Program-made: the position numbers and the translations under genes
Part shown: positions 1 to 8,917 of the stretch, piece after piece
Position numbering within the stretch: the stretch's first letter is position 1
Layout of the letters: each line of letters begins with the position of its first letter
Source: Gammaproteobacteria bacterium
GTDB taxonomy: Bacteria > Pseudomonadota > Gammaproteobacteria > Steroidobacterales > Steroidobacteraceae
Direction: 5' to 3'
Length of the DNA stretch: 64,000 nt
NCBI GenBank assembly: GCA_947469285.1
Contig: CANIOW010000010.1
Location: 1 to 64,000, forward strand
The notes under the pieces: generated by a model
Told to the model about the DNA's origin: nothing
Databases searched by the model: none
What the model saw: the letters and a program-made list of their open reading frames with translations, nothing else

Positions 1-408
1 CAGTTGCCGTGCTCCGTGTTCGTGGCGCTGGCGGAAGAAGGCTGGACCGAGGGGGTGGTGGCGGAAGCCGTGGCCCACCGCTACTTAGATGCGGTGTTTG
101 CGGCTGCCGAGGCGCCGGATACTTTGCTCTTGGGTTGCACCCATTTTCCTGTGCTGGCTAAAGTTTTGCAGCGGGTCGTGGGGGAGGGAGTGACGCTGGT
201 GGATTCGGCGGCCACCACGGCAGCTGCCATGGCCGAGCTGCTGCTCGCCCACGGCCTCGCGGGTCAAATAGCGACCGGTGGTGAACTGGACATTGCTGCT
301 CGTTGCCGTTTTTTGGCGACCGACGGTCTCGAGCGTTTTGCACGCGTCGGTACCCAATTCATGGGTGTTCCCCTCGCGCCTGAGGCGCTGGAGTTGGTGA
401 ATCTTTAA
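1..408 (+). CDS. murI: Glutamate racemase, C-terminal part (5' end outside window)
   Basis: The reading frame is open from the first base, so only about the last 135 codons are present. Glutamate racemase interconverts L- and D-glutamate in the cytoplasm, supplying D-Glu for peptidoglycan. The motif LLLGCTHFP (about codons 41-49) carries the second catalytic cysteine and the following histidine of the Asp/Glu racemase fold, and the later VDSAATTA stretch is also typical of MurI. The N-terminal half with the first catalytic cysteine lies upstream. It converges on the minus-strand binding-protein gene with a 24-base gap in which I see no clear terminator. Identity is confident despite truncation. 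Confidence 0.93.
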   Translation, partial: QLPCSVFVALAEEGWTEGVVAEAVAHRYLDAVFAAAEAPDTLLLGCTHFPVLAKVLQRVVGEGVTLVDSAATTAAAMAELLLAHGLAGQIATGGELDIAARCRFLATDGLERFARVGTQFMGVPLAPEALELVNL

Positions 409-432
409 CGCAGACGGTGCCTTCTGGCCCGT

Positions 433-1497
433 TCAATGCGCTTCGCGCAAACGCTTCAGTGCGGGTGCCTCGGCGTCTTCAATGCCGGCCGGGACGTTTT
501 GGTACCAATGGATGTTGACGAACCCGCGTGGAAACGTCCGATAAAGCTGGGCTTTTAGCTTGGGGTCGACCAGTTTCAACGTGCCCCGTGCGGCGCTGAA
601 ATTGCCCGCAGCTTTGGTAATGCGCGCAGCGATATCGGGTCGTGAGGTGAAGTTGATCCAAGCGTAAGCCGCGGCATCGTTGCCACCGCGCGCGGGGATC
701 ACGGAAGCGACAATCCAACCAAGCATGCCCGATTTGGGTGCCAGGTAGCGGACACGGGAGACCTGTCGGTTCATTGCCCAGGAAGGGGCATCCCAAAACA
801 TGGCGGCGGTGATGGTGCCGGTGCGAAACGCTTCCTGCAGTTCTTTTTCACCGCTGAAAACCATGCCAATGTTGGCTTTGCAGACGATGATTTTGTCCAC
901 TATGCGGTTGGCCATGTCGGCATACGCGCGTGGGTTGGAGTAGAGCGAGAATGGGTCCTCGCCGTAGGCGAAGGCGAAGGCAATCAGGACCGGACGCACC
1001 ACCCGGATAGCGGTCTTGCCACGCAAGTCCGGCCGGCACAGGTCGGTGTAGTCAGTGACGTTCCTAGCACGCTGGGTATTCACGGCCAGGCCCTCTGTGC
1101 CCCAGAGGTAAGGCACGCCATAGACGGCGCCATCCAAAGTGGTGTTGTTGCGGGTGGCCTCGAGCATTTCCGGCAGGTAGCGCTCCAGCTTTACCCGGCT
1201 AAGGTCCAGCGGCTTGTAGATGTGGTATTGCTGCTGCGCCCCGGCAATGCGGTCGTGGGAAGGGTGCACCAGATCAAAACCGGCCCCATTACTGCGGCGC
1301 AGACGGTTGATAATGTCTTCGTTGTCGGTCAGGGTGACTTCCACCTCGATCCCGGTTTCCTTGCGGAAATCTTCGGCGACATCTGCTGGCACATAGTCGG
1401 CCCAGGTGAGAATGCGCAATTTTCCCGGTTGCTGGGCGTCGGCCGCCATTGGCACGCCAAGGACGAGAAAAAGTAGGCCGAAATAGACGAATTTCAT
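433..1497 (-). CDS. Polyamine-type ABC transporter substrate-binding protein (PotD/PotF family)
   Basis: 354 aa, a usual PotD/PotF length. Residues 1-21 form a signal peptide ending near ADA-QQ, so the product should be periplasmic. The mature start RILTWADYVP is the family hallmark, followed by an EDFRKETGI stretch and a GAGFDLVHPSHDRIA segment, as in spermidine/putrescine binding proteins. No permease or ATPase gene is adjacent, so it is an orphan binding protein here. It is transcribed away from the chemosensory operon across a 213-bp gap. Such proteins can feed a transporter encoded elsewhere or present ligand to a chemoreceptor; either role is inference. The ligand (polyamine or another cation) cannot be read from sequence alone. 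Confidence 0.85.
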   Translation of the reverse strand: MKFVYFGLLFLVLGVPMAADAQQPGKLRILTWADYVPADVAEDFRKETGIEVEVTLTDNEDIINRLRRSNGAGFDLVHPSHDRIAGAQQQYHIYKPLDLSRVKLERYLPEMLEATRNNTTLDGAVYGVPYLWGTEGLAVNTQRARNVTDYTDLCRPDLRGKTAIRVVRPVLIAFAFAYGEDPFSLYSNPRAYADMANRIVDKIIVCKANIGMVFSGEKELQEAFRTGTITAAMFWDAPSWAMNRQVSRVRYLAPKSGMLGWIVASVIPARGGNDAAAYAWINFTSRPDIAARITKAAGNFSAARGTLKLVDPKLKAQLYRTFPRGFVNIHWYQNVPAGIEDAEAPALKRLREAH

Positions 1498-1710
1498 GTC
1501 ATTTCCTCAGGGGCCGGCGCGGGGCCAGAGACGCGCCGCCAGTACAGGTTGCTGGTGCCGGAAAGGGTAACCCGGTACCTTTCAGTTTGCCACCTCTGTG
1601 TGGGTGCTCCCGGCGTCGCGGGCGCAAAAGAGGTAGACTTTCTAGGATACGGAGCGGGTTCTCCCCGCCGCGAACAGGTAATGGGTCATACACGGGGCGG
1701 GTAGCAGGGC

Positions 1711-3996
1711 GTGACTCCAAACGACCAATTTCTAGAAGCAGTGGCTGAGGTACTGGCGCGTCTGGCTGAGGAACTGGCCTTCGCCGAGCCGGGCTCAGAT
1801 AACGGTTTGCTGCCAATTAATGCGCTGTTGATGGATCTGGAACAGGTTCCGGTGCAGTCGCTGCCGCCGTCATTGGTCGAAGGTTTGCGACGCGCCCGCG
1901 GCTTGGTCGATTCGGTGCTCGATGGTCTCGGTAAGTTCGATGCCGCCACTATTCGGCGGCTGAATGATTGGCATGGCTGGGCTACGGATTGCCTGCTGAA
2001 CGAATCCTCGGGCATGCCCGCACCGCCGATGCCGGCCTCCATTGAGGAACAGGCGGAATCCGCCGCCATCCCCACGTTGACCGCGCCACCCGTGGCGCCT
2101 CCCGTGACGCCTCCCGTGGCACCTCCCGTGGCGCAGGTCGCGCCGGTGGTCGCTGCCCCAATCGAAGCCCCTGTGGAGGTGGCCGTCCCCACCATGGTGC
2201 TGAAGCTGGCAGGCGACCTGGACCTGCTGCGTGAATTTCACAGCGAATCGCTTGAGTTATTGCGCTCGATCGAACAAGCGGTGCTGACGCTGGAGGAAAA
2301 CCCTGGGGCCAGTGAGGCCATTAACTCCATCTTCCGTGCCTTCCATACTTTCAAGGGGAGCGCTGGTTTCCTGCAGCTGGATGCGCTGCGCGACTTCGCT
2401 CATGAGCTGGAGTCTTTACTGGAGCTGGTGCGCAGTGGTGAGGTGGCGGTGTCGCGCCGCGTGATTGATGCGATCCTCGCTGGTGCGGATGTGCTGTCTG
2501 AATGCACGCGCTGCGTTGGCGCGCAGGTGGGTGGTGAAAATCCAGGGGAACCCATCCCGGTGCCGGCGCAGCCGGTGCTGGCGTTGTTGCGCGCGGCACT
2601 GCGGGGCGAGCCGCCGCCCGCCGCTCCTCCGGCGCCGTCGGCCTTGGCGGTAGCGATGGACCTAACGCCCGCCGTCGGCGAGCCGACAGCAGTGGGGACG
2701 GTCATCGCACCCGTATCTGCACCAGTCGCAGCCCCCGTCCCGGTGGCCGTACGGGCACCGGCTGCCGCCCGCGGACCGGCGGCGGCGGTGGCCGATAACT
2801 TTGTGCGTTTGGACGCCTCGAAACTGGACGATTTGGTCAACCTGGTGGGCGAGCTGGTCGTGGCGCAATCCTTCGTGATTGAAAGTCGCGAAGTACGCAA
2901 CTCGGCTGCTCTCGATCTCGCGCATGCGGTGCGCAAGCTGGCGCGCATCACGCGTGAACTGCAGCACAACGCCATGTCATTGCGGATGGTGCCGATCGGC
3001 GGATTGTTCCGCAAGATGACCCGTTTGGTCAGGGATCTGGCCGCCAGCCAAAATAAACAAATACGTCTGGTGCTCAAAGGCGAGGAAACCGAGCTGGACC
3101 GTCAGCTGGTAGAAAAAATGGGTGATCCTCTCATCCACATGATCCGCAATTCCATTGACCACGGGATTGAACCATCGGCTGATCGTATATTGGCAGGCAA
3201 AGACCCGGTGGGTACCATCGAGCTGGCTGCGCTCCACCAGCATGGCGGCATCGTGGTGCGTGTACGTGACGACGGGCGTGGCCTCGACACCACGCGCCTG
3301 CAGGCCAAGGCGATCGAAAAGAAGCTTCTCGACCCGGCGGTCGCGCTGAGCCGTCGGGAGGCGTTGGAACTGATCTTTATGCCGGGCCTGTCCACGGCCG
3401 CAGCGGTCACCGACCTGTCTGGACGCGGTGTGGGCATGGACGTGGTCCGTGGACATATCGAAAGTCTGCGGGGTCATATCGAGATCGACTCAGAGCCCGG
3501 GGCAGGGGCGACCTTTTCGATCCGCTTGCCGCTCACGCTGGCGCTGATCGACGGGCTACTGGTCGGCATCGGCGACGAGCGCTATATCATTCCGGCGTTG
3601 GCCGTCCGGCAGACGTTTAGGCCGCGACCAGGGGACGTCTCTACGGTCCATGAGCAGGGTGAAATGGTGAAAGTCCGCGGGCAGCAGCTGTCAGTGCTGC
3701 GGTTGGCGCGGGTACTGAATCGAGTCGCCCGCACCGAACGTCCAGAAGAGGGCATAATTGTGGTGATAGAGTCGGGTAGTACAGCCCGGGCGCTGCTCGT
3801 AGACGAGTTCCTCGGTAAGCAGGAAGTGATTATCAAGAACATGGGCGACACTTTTTCCGGACAGACCTTGGTAGCCGGGGGAGCTATCCTTGGCGATGGC
3901 TCGGTCGGTCTGATTCTGGATATTGATTCGCTGGTTCGTGCGCAGCGGACGGGGCTTGTCAGCACGCCTCGCCCCTTGTCTGCGGTAGGCGCATGA
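1711..3996 (+). CDS. cheA: Chemosensory histidine kinase CheA (Hpt-H3-HATPase-CheW, no P2)
   Basis: 761 aa. Order: an unassigned helical region (about 1-100); a Pro/Ala/Val-rich linker with tandem repeats; an Hpt domain (about 170-265) whose phospho-acceptor is His212 in FHTFKGSAGF; a second Pro/Ala linker; the dimerisation helices from about 365; a HATPase with N-box HMIRNSIDHG, DDGRGLD and GRGVGMDVV; and a C-terminal CheW-like regulatory domain. No P2 (CheY-binding) domain is apparent. The start is GTG at 1711, immediately after an in-frame TAG. The kinase should autophosphorylate under receptor control and pass phosphate to CheB and the downstream response regulators. It overlaps cheW by 4 bp and opens the operon. 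Confidence 0.95.
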   Translation: MTPNDQFLEAVAEVLARLAEELAFAEPGSDNGLLPINALLMDLEQVPVQSLPPSLVEGLRRARGLVDSVLDGLGKFDAATIRRLNDWHGWATDCLLNESSGMPAPPMPASIEEQAESAAIPTLTAPPVAPPVTPPVAPPVAQVAPVVAAPIEAPVEVAVPTMVLKLAGDLDLLREFHSESLELLRSIEQAVLTLEENPGASEAINSIFRAFHTFKGSAGFLQLDALRDFAHELESLLELVRSGEVAVSRRVIDAILAGADVLSECTRCVGAQVGGENPGEPIPVPAQPVLALLRAALRGEPPPAAPPAPSALAVAMDLTPAVGEPTAVGTVIAPVSAPVAAPVPVAVRAPAAARGPAAAVADNFVRLDASKLDDLVNLVGELVVAQSFVIESREVRNSAALDLAHAVRKLARITRELQHNAMSLRMVPIGGLFRKMTRLVRDLAASQNKQIRLVLKGEETELDRQLVEKMGDPLIHMIRNSIDHGIEPSADRILAGKDPVGTIELAALHQHGGIVVRVRDDGRGLDTTRLQAKAIEKKLLDPAVALSRREALELIFMPGLSTAAAVTDLSGRGVGMDVVRGHIESLRGHIEIDSEPGAGATFSIRLPLTLALIDGLLVGIGDERYIIPALAVRQTFRPRPGDVSTVHEQGEMVKVRGQQLSVLRLARVLNRVARTERPEEGIIVVIESGSTARALLVDEFLGKQEVIIKNMGDTFSGQTLVAGGAILGDGSVGLILDIDSLVRAQRTGLVSTPRPLSAVGA
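2083..2130 (+). repeat. Four 12-bp tandem repeats in the cheA linker
   Basis: Four consecutive 12-base units of the form GCGCCTCCCGTG, with one to three changes each, encode four repeats of (A/T)PPV in the linker before the Hpt domain. The unit is a multiple of three, so gain or loss of copies would change linker length without breaking the frame. Seen directly in the sequence; slippage is inference. Confidence 0.8.
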
Positions 3997-4511
3997 GTAC
4001 TCCCATGCCGCTGCAGCCGGGTCGTTATTTGACCTTCCACCTCGGACTGTCCAACTACGGTGTGCCCCTGCGTGACGTCCGCGAGGTGGTGCGTTTGTGC
4101 CCCATCACCGCAGTACCGAACATGCCGCTGCATATTCGCGGCGTGATCAATCTGCGTGGTGCAGTGCTGCCAGTGTTCGATTTGCGCGCCAAATTCGACA
4201 TGGTGACCGTGGATTACGACGATCGCTCCTGTATCGTGGTCTTCGATATCGGAGGCAAGCCGGGACATACGGGCGTCATCGGGGCGATCGTCGACGGCGT
4301 CGATGACGTCGTGGTGCTGGGAGCAGCCCAGTTGGCCGCGGCGCCCGATTTTTCAGGCGCCGTTGAGGGGGAGTATCTGCTGGGCGTAGGTACGACTGCC
4401 GAAAGAGTCTTCGCCCTGCTGAATATGAAAAATATTCTCGTCGCTGAGGGTAGCCTCGTGATGCCGTCACTCACCCTTACTGCCGCATCAAGCGGCTCCG
4501 AGTCTGTATGA
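3993..4511 (+). CDS. cheW: Chemotaxis coupling protein CheW
   Basis: 172 aa, one CheW domain. It begins with [22 protein letters not shown] and contains [23 protein letters not shown], the conserved core of CheW proteins. CheW bridges CheA to the receptor array at the membrane. The start codon overlaps the cheA stop (ATGA), and the end overlaps the receptor gene by 4 bp, so kinase, coupler and receptor are probably made in coupled fashion. Identification is firm. Whether this coupler is exclusive to this array depends on other cheW genes outside the window. Confidence 0.95.
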   Translation: MSTPMPLQPGRYLTFHLGLSNYGVPLRDVREVVRLCPITAVPNMPLHIRGVINLRGAVLPVFDLRAKFDMVTVDYDDRSCIVVFDIGGKPGHTGVIGAIVDGVDDVVVLGAAQLAAAPDFSGAVEGEYLLGVGTTAERVFALLNMKNILVAEGSLVMPSLTLTAASSGSESV

Positions 4512-6127
4512 ACACCGCTGGTTGGACAATCACGCGCCGCATTACTGTTGGTCTGGGAGCGCTGCTGGCAATTCTCGTATTGATTAGTGCCATTGCACTG
4601 CTGCGCTTAGCGTCGCTCCGCGACTCCGTTGGTGGACTGGCCACTAAATCACTGCCTGCGGTAGTGCTGCTGAGCGACGCTGCCAATCAGGTACAGCGCC
4701 AGCAGTTGAATCGGAACGGTCTGTTGGATGCCACGCCGGAAGAAGCCCAGGCGCTGAAGGCGGACATTGCCGCGCGTGAGAAGCAGTTGCTGTCTTATCT
4801 GGCGGATTACGAGGCGAACTATCTGACCGATGATGATGCGCGTCGTCTGTTTGCAGAGATCCACAACGCTCACGAACTGATTATCGCTACCCAGGGCAAG
4901 ATTGACGCGCTGGACGCGGAAAGCTCTGGAGACGAATTTCAGCAGCTCATTGAACAACAGCGGCTGACTAAAGACGTGCAGGACCCTAACTACACGCGCT
5001 TTCTAACGGCGCTGCAAACTGCGGCCGCCCACAGCTATAAGGAAGGTCAGTCCGTCGCTGAGTCCAGCCAAGCCGCGACCAGTTTTACCATGTGGCTGCT
5101 CGGCATTGTCTCGCTCCTGGCGGTGGTGGTGGCTGGCGCGATGACTTGGTTCACCGTGCGCTATATCTCGGTGGCGCTGGGTGGCATTACGACGGACCTC
5201 AATCGGGGAGCGAAGCAAACCGCCGTCGCCGCTCGTCAGGTCAGTATTGCGAGCCAATCATTGGCCGGTGGCGCCAGCGAGCAGGCGGCAGCTATCGAGG
5301 AAACGAGCACCTCACTCGAGGAGATGTCGGCGATGATCCGCACCACAGCGGAGAACTCGCAAAAGGCCACAGCGCTGGCGTCTGGCGCCCGTGCGGTGGC
5401 GGGTGCCGGGCTCGGTACGATGACCTTGATGTCGGAGGCGATGGTAGAGATTGGCGCCGCTAGCGCGGATGTGGCGAAGATCGTCAAGAATATTGACGAG
5501 ATTGCTTTCCAGACGAACATTTTGGCGCTGAACGCCGCAGTCGAGGCGGCGCGAGCCGGCGAAGCGGGCGCTGGGTTCGCTGTGGTCGCTGACGAGGTGC
5601 GTTCGCTGGCGCAACGCAGCGCAGCCGCTGCCCGTGAAACTGCCGACAAGATTGATGTCGCTATCTCCAGCGCCAAGCGTGGCGCAGAGCGCAGTGCCGA
5701 GGTGGCCCGCTCCCTCAAGGAGATTACCGATAAAGTGATCGCCACCGACATGCTGGTGGCGGAGATCGCTACGGCTGCCAGTGAGCAGGCGCAGGGCGTG
5801 ACGCAGGTGAATACAGCCTTGGCGCAGATGGACCGCATTGCTCAAAGCAACGCCTCAAGCGCTGAGCAAAGCGCCAGCGCCGCTGAACAACTGGACACGC
5901 AGGCGGCGACACTAAAAAATAGTGTAGAGCGCCTCGAGGGATTGGTGGGGCGCAGCGGCGACGCGGATGATTTGCAGCATGCCGCAGAGAGCGGTGCGAT
6001 TGACGGACGTTCTACCGGTCAGCTACCGCGACTGGAGCGCACGAGTCGTGCGATGGGCCTCAAACGCATCCCGATGCCGGCCCCACCGGGCCGGAACGCT
6101 GAAGACGACGATTTCCATAGCTTCTGA
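4508..6127 (+). CDS. Methyl-accepting chemotaxis protein without a HAMP domain
   Basis: 539 aa. Transmembrane helix 1 lies at about 11-33, a helical periplasmic sensor of about 160 aa follows, and helix 2 is at about 195-217. The cytoplasmic coiled coil follows almost directly: the region from about 228 aligns with the post-HAMP adaptation helix of classical receptors, so no full HAMP domain fits. The signalling tip (about 330-372) has the invariant [20 protein letters not shown] core and [10 protein letters not shown]. The tail is acidic and ends DDDFHSF; its last five residues fit the x-[HFYW]-x-x-[HFYW] pentapeptide that can tether CheR or CheB. The ligand is unknown. cheR starts 12 bp downstream. 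Confidence 0.93.
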   Translation: MNTAGWTITRRITVGLGALLAILVLISAIALLRLASLRDSVGGLATKSLPAVVLLSDAANQVQRQQLNRNGLLDATPEEAQALKADIAAREKQLLSYLADYEANYLTDDDARRLFAEIHNAHELIIATQGKIDALDAESSGDEFQQLIEQQRLTKDVQDPNYTRFLTALQTAAAHSYKEGQSVAESSQAATSFTMWLLGIVSLLAVVVAGAMTWFTVRYISVALGGITTDLNRGAKQTAVAARQVSIASQSLAGGASEQAAAIEETSTSLEEMSAMIRTTAENSQKATALASGARAVAGAGLGTMTLMSEAMVEIGAASADVAKIVKNIDEIAFQTNILALNAAVEAARAGEAGAGFAVVADEVRSLAQRSAAAARETADKIDVAISSAKRGAERSAEVARSLKEITDKVIATDMLVAEIATAASEQAQGVTQVNTALAQMDRIAQSNASSAEQSASAAEQLDTQAATLKNSVERLEGLVGRSGDADDLQHAAESGAIDGRSTGQLPRLERTSRAMGLKRIPMPAPPGRNAEDDDFHSF

Positions 6128-6139
6128 GTTAGCTGACGT

Positions 6140-6997
6140 ATGGAAAGCGCGCGGATGACATCGGACGTGGCTGGTGGTATCTCTACGCGTGCCTTTCGAA
6201 CGCTGACCAGTATCGTCCACAGTTATTGCGGTATTGCGCTGGGCCCCGATAAACAAGCGCTGGTGGCCAATCGGCTGCGTAAACGGCTGTTAGCGCTCGG
6301 TCTGGAGTCTTACGAAGATTACTGTGCGCTGCTCGCGGCGGATACTCAAGGTGAAGAGATTGAGGTCCTTACCGACCTGATCACCACCAATCACACCGCA
6401 TTCTTCCGCGAGGCGGAGCATTTTCGGTTTTTAGGCGAGCGCGTGCTGCCAGTGCTTGGTCCGGCGCTGGCCCGTCTTGGCACCGCAGTGCGGATGTGGT
6501 CTGCAGCCGCTGCCTCTGGAGAAGAGCCGTACACCATGGCGATAGTGGCGGCGGAGGCGGCACGCCTGGATCCGACGATTGGATGGCGGGTCCTAGGCTC
6601 GGATATCTCGCGTCCGGTGTTGGCGGCGGCGGAGCGTGGATATTATCCAATCGATAATCTGGACCCGGTACCACCCGAGCTGCTCCGCCGTTATTTTCAG
6701 CGCGGAGTGCGGTCGCAGGCGGGGTTCGCGCGCATCCATCCCGAGCTGAAACGGAGGGTGCACTTTCAACGCATCAATTTGCTCGACTCGGTCTATCCGG
6801 TGGGTGAATTACAGCACGTGATCTTCTGTCGCAACGTCATGATCTATTTTGACGAGGTGTCGCGAGCTGCGGTGGTGCAACAGCTGATTAATCACCTGTT
6901 GCCCGGTGGTTACCTGTTCGTGGGTTATTCGGAAACCTTGGGCCGGACGCATCACGGGTTGGAGACGGTTAGCCATGGGGTGTATCGGCGCCCATGA
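6140..6997 (+). CDS. cheR: Chemoreceptor glutamate methyltransferase CheR
   Basis: 285 aa. It methylates receptor glutamates with S-adenosylmethionine during adaptation. Visible motifs are TTNHTAFFREAEHF at the end of the N-terminal helical domain, the SAM-binding segment WSAAAASGEEPYT, and FCRNVMIYFD near the C-terminus, all in standard CheR order and spacing. ATG 6140 is used; a second ATG at 6155 is an alternative start. It lies between its receptor substrate and cheB, which it overlaps by 4 bp. The receptor's pentapeptide-like tail would fit recruitment of CheR, but that interaction is inferred. Confidence 0.95.
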   Translation: MESARMTSDVAGGISTRAFRTLTSIVHSYCGIALGPDKQALVANRLRKRLLALGLESYEDYCALLAADTQGEEIEVLTDLITTNHTAFFREAEHFRFLGERVLPVLGPALARLGTAVRMWSAAAASGEEPYTMAIVAAEAARLDPTIGWRVLGSDISRPVLAAAERGYYPIDNLDPVPPELLRRYFQRGVRSQAGFARIHPELKRRVHFQRINLLDSVYPVGELQHVIFCRNVMIYFDEVSRAAVVQQLINHLLPGGYLFVGYSETLGRTHHGLETVSHGVYRRP

Positions 6998-8049
6998 GCG
7001 TTTCCGCCACCACCATTCGAGTGCTGATTGTCGATGACTCTGCACTCGCGCGTCGCGCTATTGCCGATGCACTCGCACTGGATCCGCTGATTGAGGTCGT
7101 CGGCATGGCTGCCGATGCCTACCAAGCCCGGGAGCAAATTCTCGCGCTTGAGCCTGATGTGATCACGCTCGATTTGCAGATGCCGCTGATGGACGGATTA
7201 ACCTTTCTCAAGATTTTGCAGGCGCACCATCCGGTGCCAGTGGTGGTGGTCAGTTCGCTCACGCCCGCGGGGTCCGAGTTGGCCCTAATGGCGCTGGAAG
7301 CCGGCGCCGTCGATGTGATTCAAAAGCCAGATGGTTCGCGGTCCCTCGCCGAGGTAGCGCGACGGCTCTCCTCTCAGGTACGTGCCGCGGCGCGCTCACG
7401 ACGCCTGGGGCTGCGGCCGGCGCCGGCCCTCGCCGCAGCGCCTCCGGTCTGGTCGCAGACGGCGGACAGCCGGAGAGTGATCCTCATTGGCGCCTCCACA
7501 GGGGGGGTGGAGGCACTGCGGTATTTGTTGCCGCGGCTGCCATCAGGGCTGCCACCCATCGTGGTGGTGCAACATATTCCGCCGAATTTCTCGCGGGTCA
7601 TGGCGGAACATTTGAACCGTCTGACATCCTACGAAGTCCGCGAAGCCGTAGACGGTGATTTGCTGCGCTCTGGGCTCTGCCTGGTGGCGCCGGGTGATTT
7701 TCACGTGTCATTGCAGCGTCACGGGCGTGGCTACCGGGTCAAGGTGGCACAGACGCCGCCGGTTAACCACTGCCGTCCCTCCGTGGATGTGCTGTTTCGG
7801 TCGGCGGCAGAACAGGCGGGTGCGCATGCGGTGGCGGTGATTTTGACTGGCATGGGCTCCGATGGCGCGCGCGGCATGCTGTTACTGCGCTCCGCAGGCG
7901 CACCGACCCTGGCCGAGGCCGAAGAAAGCTGCGTTGTTTTCGGTATGCCCCAGGCAGCCATTAACGCCGGGGCGGTTGGACGTGTGGTGCCACTGGAGCA
8001 AATGCCAGTGGCGATCCTCGATGCCTTGCGACAGGAGCCGCCCCCATGA
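6994..8049 (+). CDS. cheB: Chemotaxis response regulator methylesterase CheB
   Basis: 351 aa. The receiver domain (about 8-125) has DD at 14-15, phospho-Asp60 in LDLQMP, and the conserved Lys in QKP. After a short Ala-rich linker comes the esterase domain: Ser168 in GASTGG, the His of VQHIPP, and the Asp of GMGSDG form the catalytic triad. It demethylates or deamidates the receptor once phosphorylated by CheA, giving adaptation. ATG 6994 overlaps the cheR stop, and its own stop overlaps the next gene, so it is tightly embedded in the operon. Confidence 0.95.
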   Translation: MSVSATTIRVLIVDDSALARRAIADALALDPLIEVVGMAADAYQAREQILALEPDVITLDLQMPLMDGLTFLKILQAHHPVPVVVVSSLTPAGSELALMALEAGAVDVIQKPDGSRSLAEVARRLSSQVRAAARSRRLGLRPAPALAAAPPVWSQTADSRRVILIGASTGGVEALRYLLPRLPSGLPPIVVVQHIPPNFSRVMAEHLNRLTSYEVREAVDGDLLRSGLCLVAPGDFHVSLQRHGRGYRVKVAQTPPVNHCRPSVDVLFRSAAEQAGAHAVAVILTGMGSDGARGMLLLRSAGAPTLAEAEESCVVFGMPQAAINAGAVGRVVPLEQMPVAILDALRQEPPP

Positions 8050-8507
8050 CCTCAGTGGTGCAAACAGCGCTCCTGCAACGCAGTCTGGAGGCGGTGCTGG
8101 AGCAGGTATTGGTAACATCGTACGGCTGCCAGCTGCAGTCTTTGGCGCAGGATCGGCTACCCGCAGAGTGGGTGTGGGTCTTGCCGCTGGTGATCGACGG
8201 CGCCGCCTACCAGCTGCATCTACAGTCAGGACGCGGATTGGTGGAATGTTTGCTACCGCGGATACTCGGCCGTGCGGTTTCGTCGGAAGAGGTCCTTGCC
8301 ATGGCGAGCGAACTGCCTGCCGAAGTGTGTAATCTGCTCGGCGGTCGGCTTGCCGGTGTGCTTGGCGATGCGGGTTTGCTGGTCACCCTTGGAACTCCCA
8401 GTGGTGGTCCTGCGGCGGAAAGTGAATCTGCGGCTGCTGCCGGTGGTAGCTGGTCCTGCGATGGCCAGCGGCTGGCCCTGTCATTGCATGCGAGGAGTCT
8501 CGGTTGA
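8046..8507 (+). CDS. CheX-like protein, candidate CheY-P phosphatase
   Basis: 153 aa and single-domain. The clearest signal is at about 86-104, MASELPAEVCNLLGGRLAG, which contains E93-x-x-N96 followed by small residues, as in the CheX/CheC phosphatase signature. Surrounding segments alternate hydrophobic strands, as in that fold, but overall similarity is weak by eye. CheX dephosphorylates receiver domains, and the next two genes encode such receivers, which makes the role plausible. Start and stop each overlap the neighbouring genes by 4 bp. It could be a diverged, non-catalytic relative. The family call is an inference from motif and context. Confidence 0.6.
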   Translation: MTSVVQTALLQRSLEAVLEQVLVTSYGCQLQSLAQDRLPAEWVWVLPLVIDGAAYQLHLQSGRGLVECLLPRILGRAVSSEEVLAMASELPAEVCNLLGGRLAGVLGDAGLLVTLGTPSGGPAAESESAAAAGGSWSCDGQRLALSLHARSLG

Positions 8508-8917
8508 GCACACCCGTTATTCTCACCGTTGACGACAGCAGCATGCTGCGCAAGGCGTTGGTGGAACTGTTTCGCCCCTACGATTGCCAGTTACTGCAGG
8601 CACCCGATGGACTGGTGGGGCTCGCCGTCGTGCGTGAGCACCATCCAGACCTGGTATTGCTGGACTACAACATGCCGGTGCTCGATGGTCTTGGGATGTT
8701 GCGTGAACTGCGTGCAGACCCTGCCATCGCCCGCACCAACGTCATCATGCTGACAGCCAATTCAGCGCCGCAGACCATCGCCATGATCGCCCGCTTGGGC
8801 GTGCGTGAATACGTCTTAAAACCCCATGATGGTCCGAGTCTGCTGGCCAAGGCAGCCCGAATCATCAAACTTGTCCCCCGCGAGAACGCGGTTACACACC
8901 CGGTGCCACATGTCTGA
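8504..8917 (+). CDS. Single-domain CheY-like response regulator
   Basis: 137 aa. It starts with TTG at 8504, supported by a strong ribosome-binding site GAGGAG at 8492-8497 and by overlap with the previous stop. Receiver features: DD at 10-11, phospho-Asp54 in LLDYNMPVLDG, a Thr in MLTAN, and the conserved Lys in LKP. The only addition is a short tail after about residue 125. It may act as a phosphate sink, as an output to a motor elsewhere, or as the target of the adjacent CheX-like protein. It overlaps the next gene by 8 bp. Confidence 0.93.
   Translation: MSTPVILTVDDSSMLRKALVELFRPYDCQLLQAPDGLVGLAVVREHHPDLVLLDYNMPVLDGLGMLRELRADPAIARTNVIMLTANSAPQTIAMIARLGVREYVLKPHDGPSLLAKAARIIKLVPRENAVTHPVPHV

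Noticed and set aside
8826-8909. Longer start for the response regulator/PP2C gene
   Set aside because: It would add 28 residues read out of frame from the preceding receiver gene; ATG 8910 leaves a short 8-bp overlap and a normal N-terminus.
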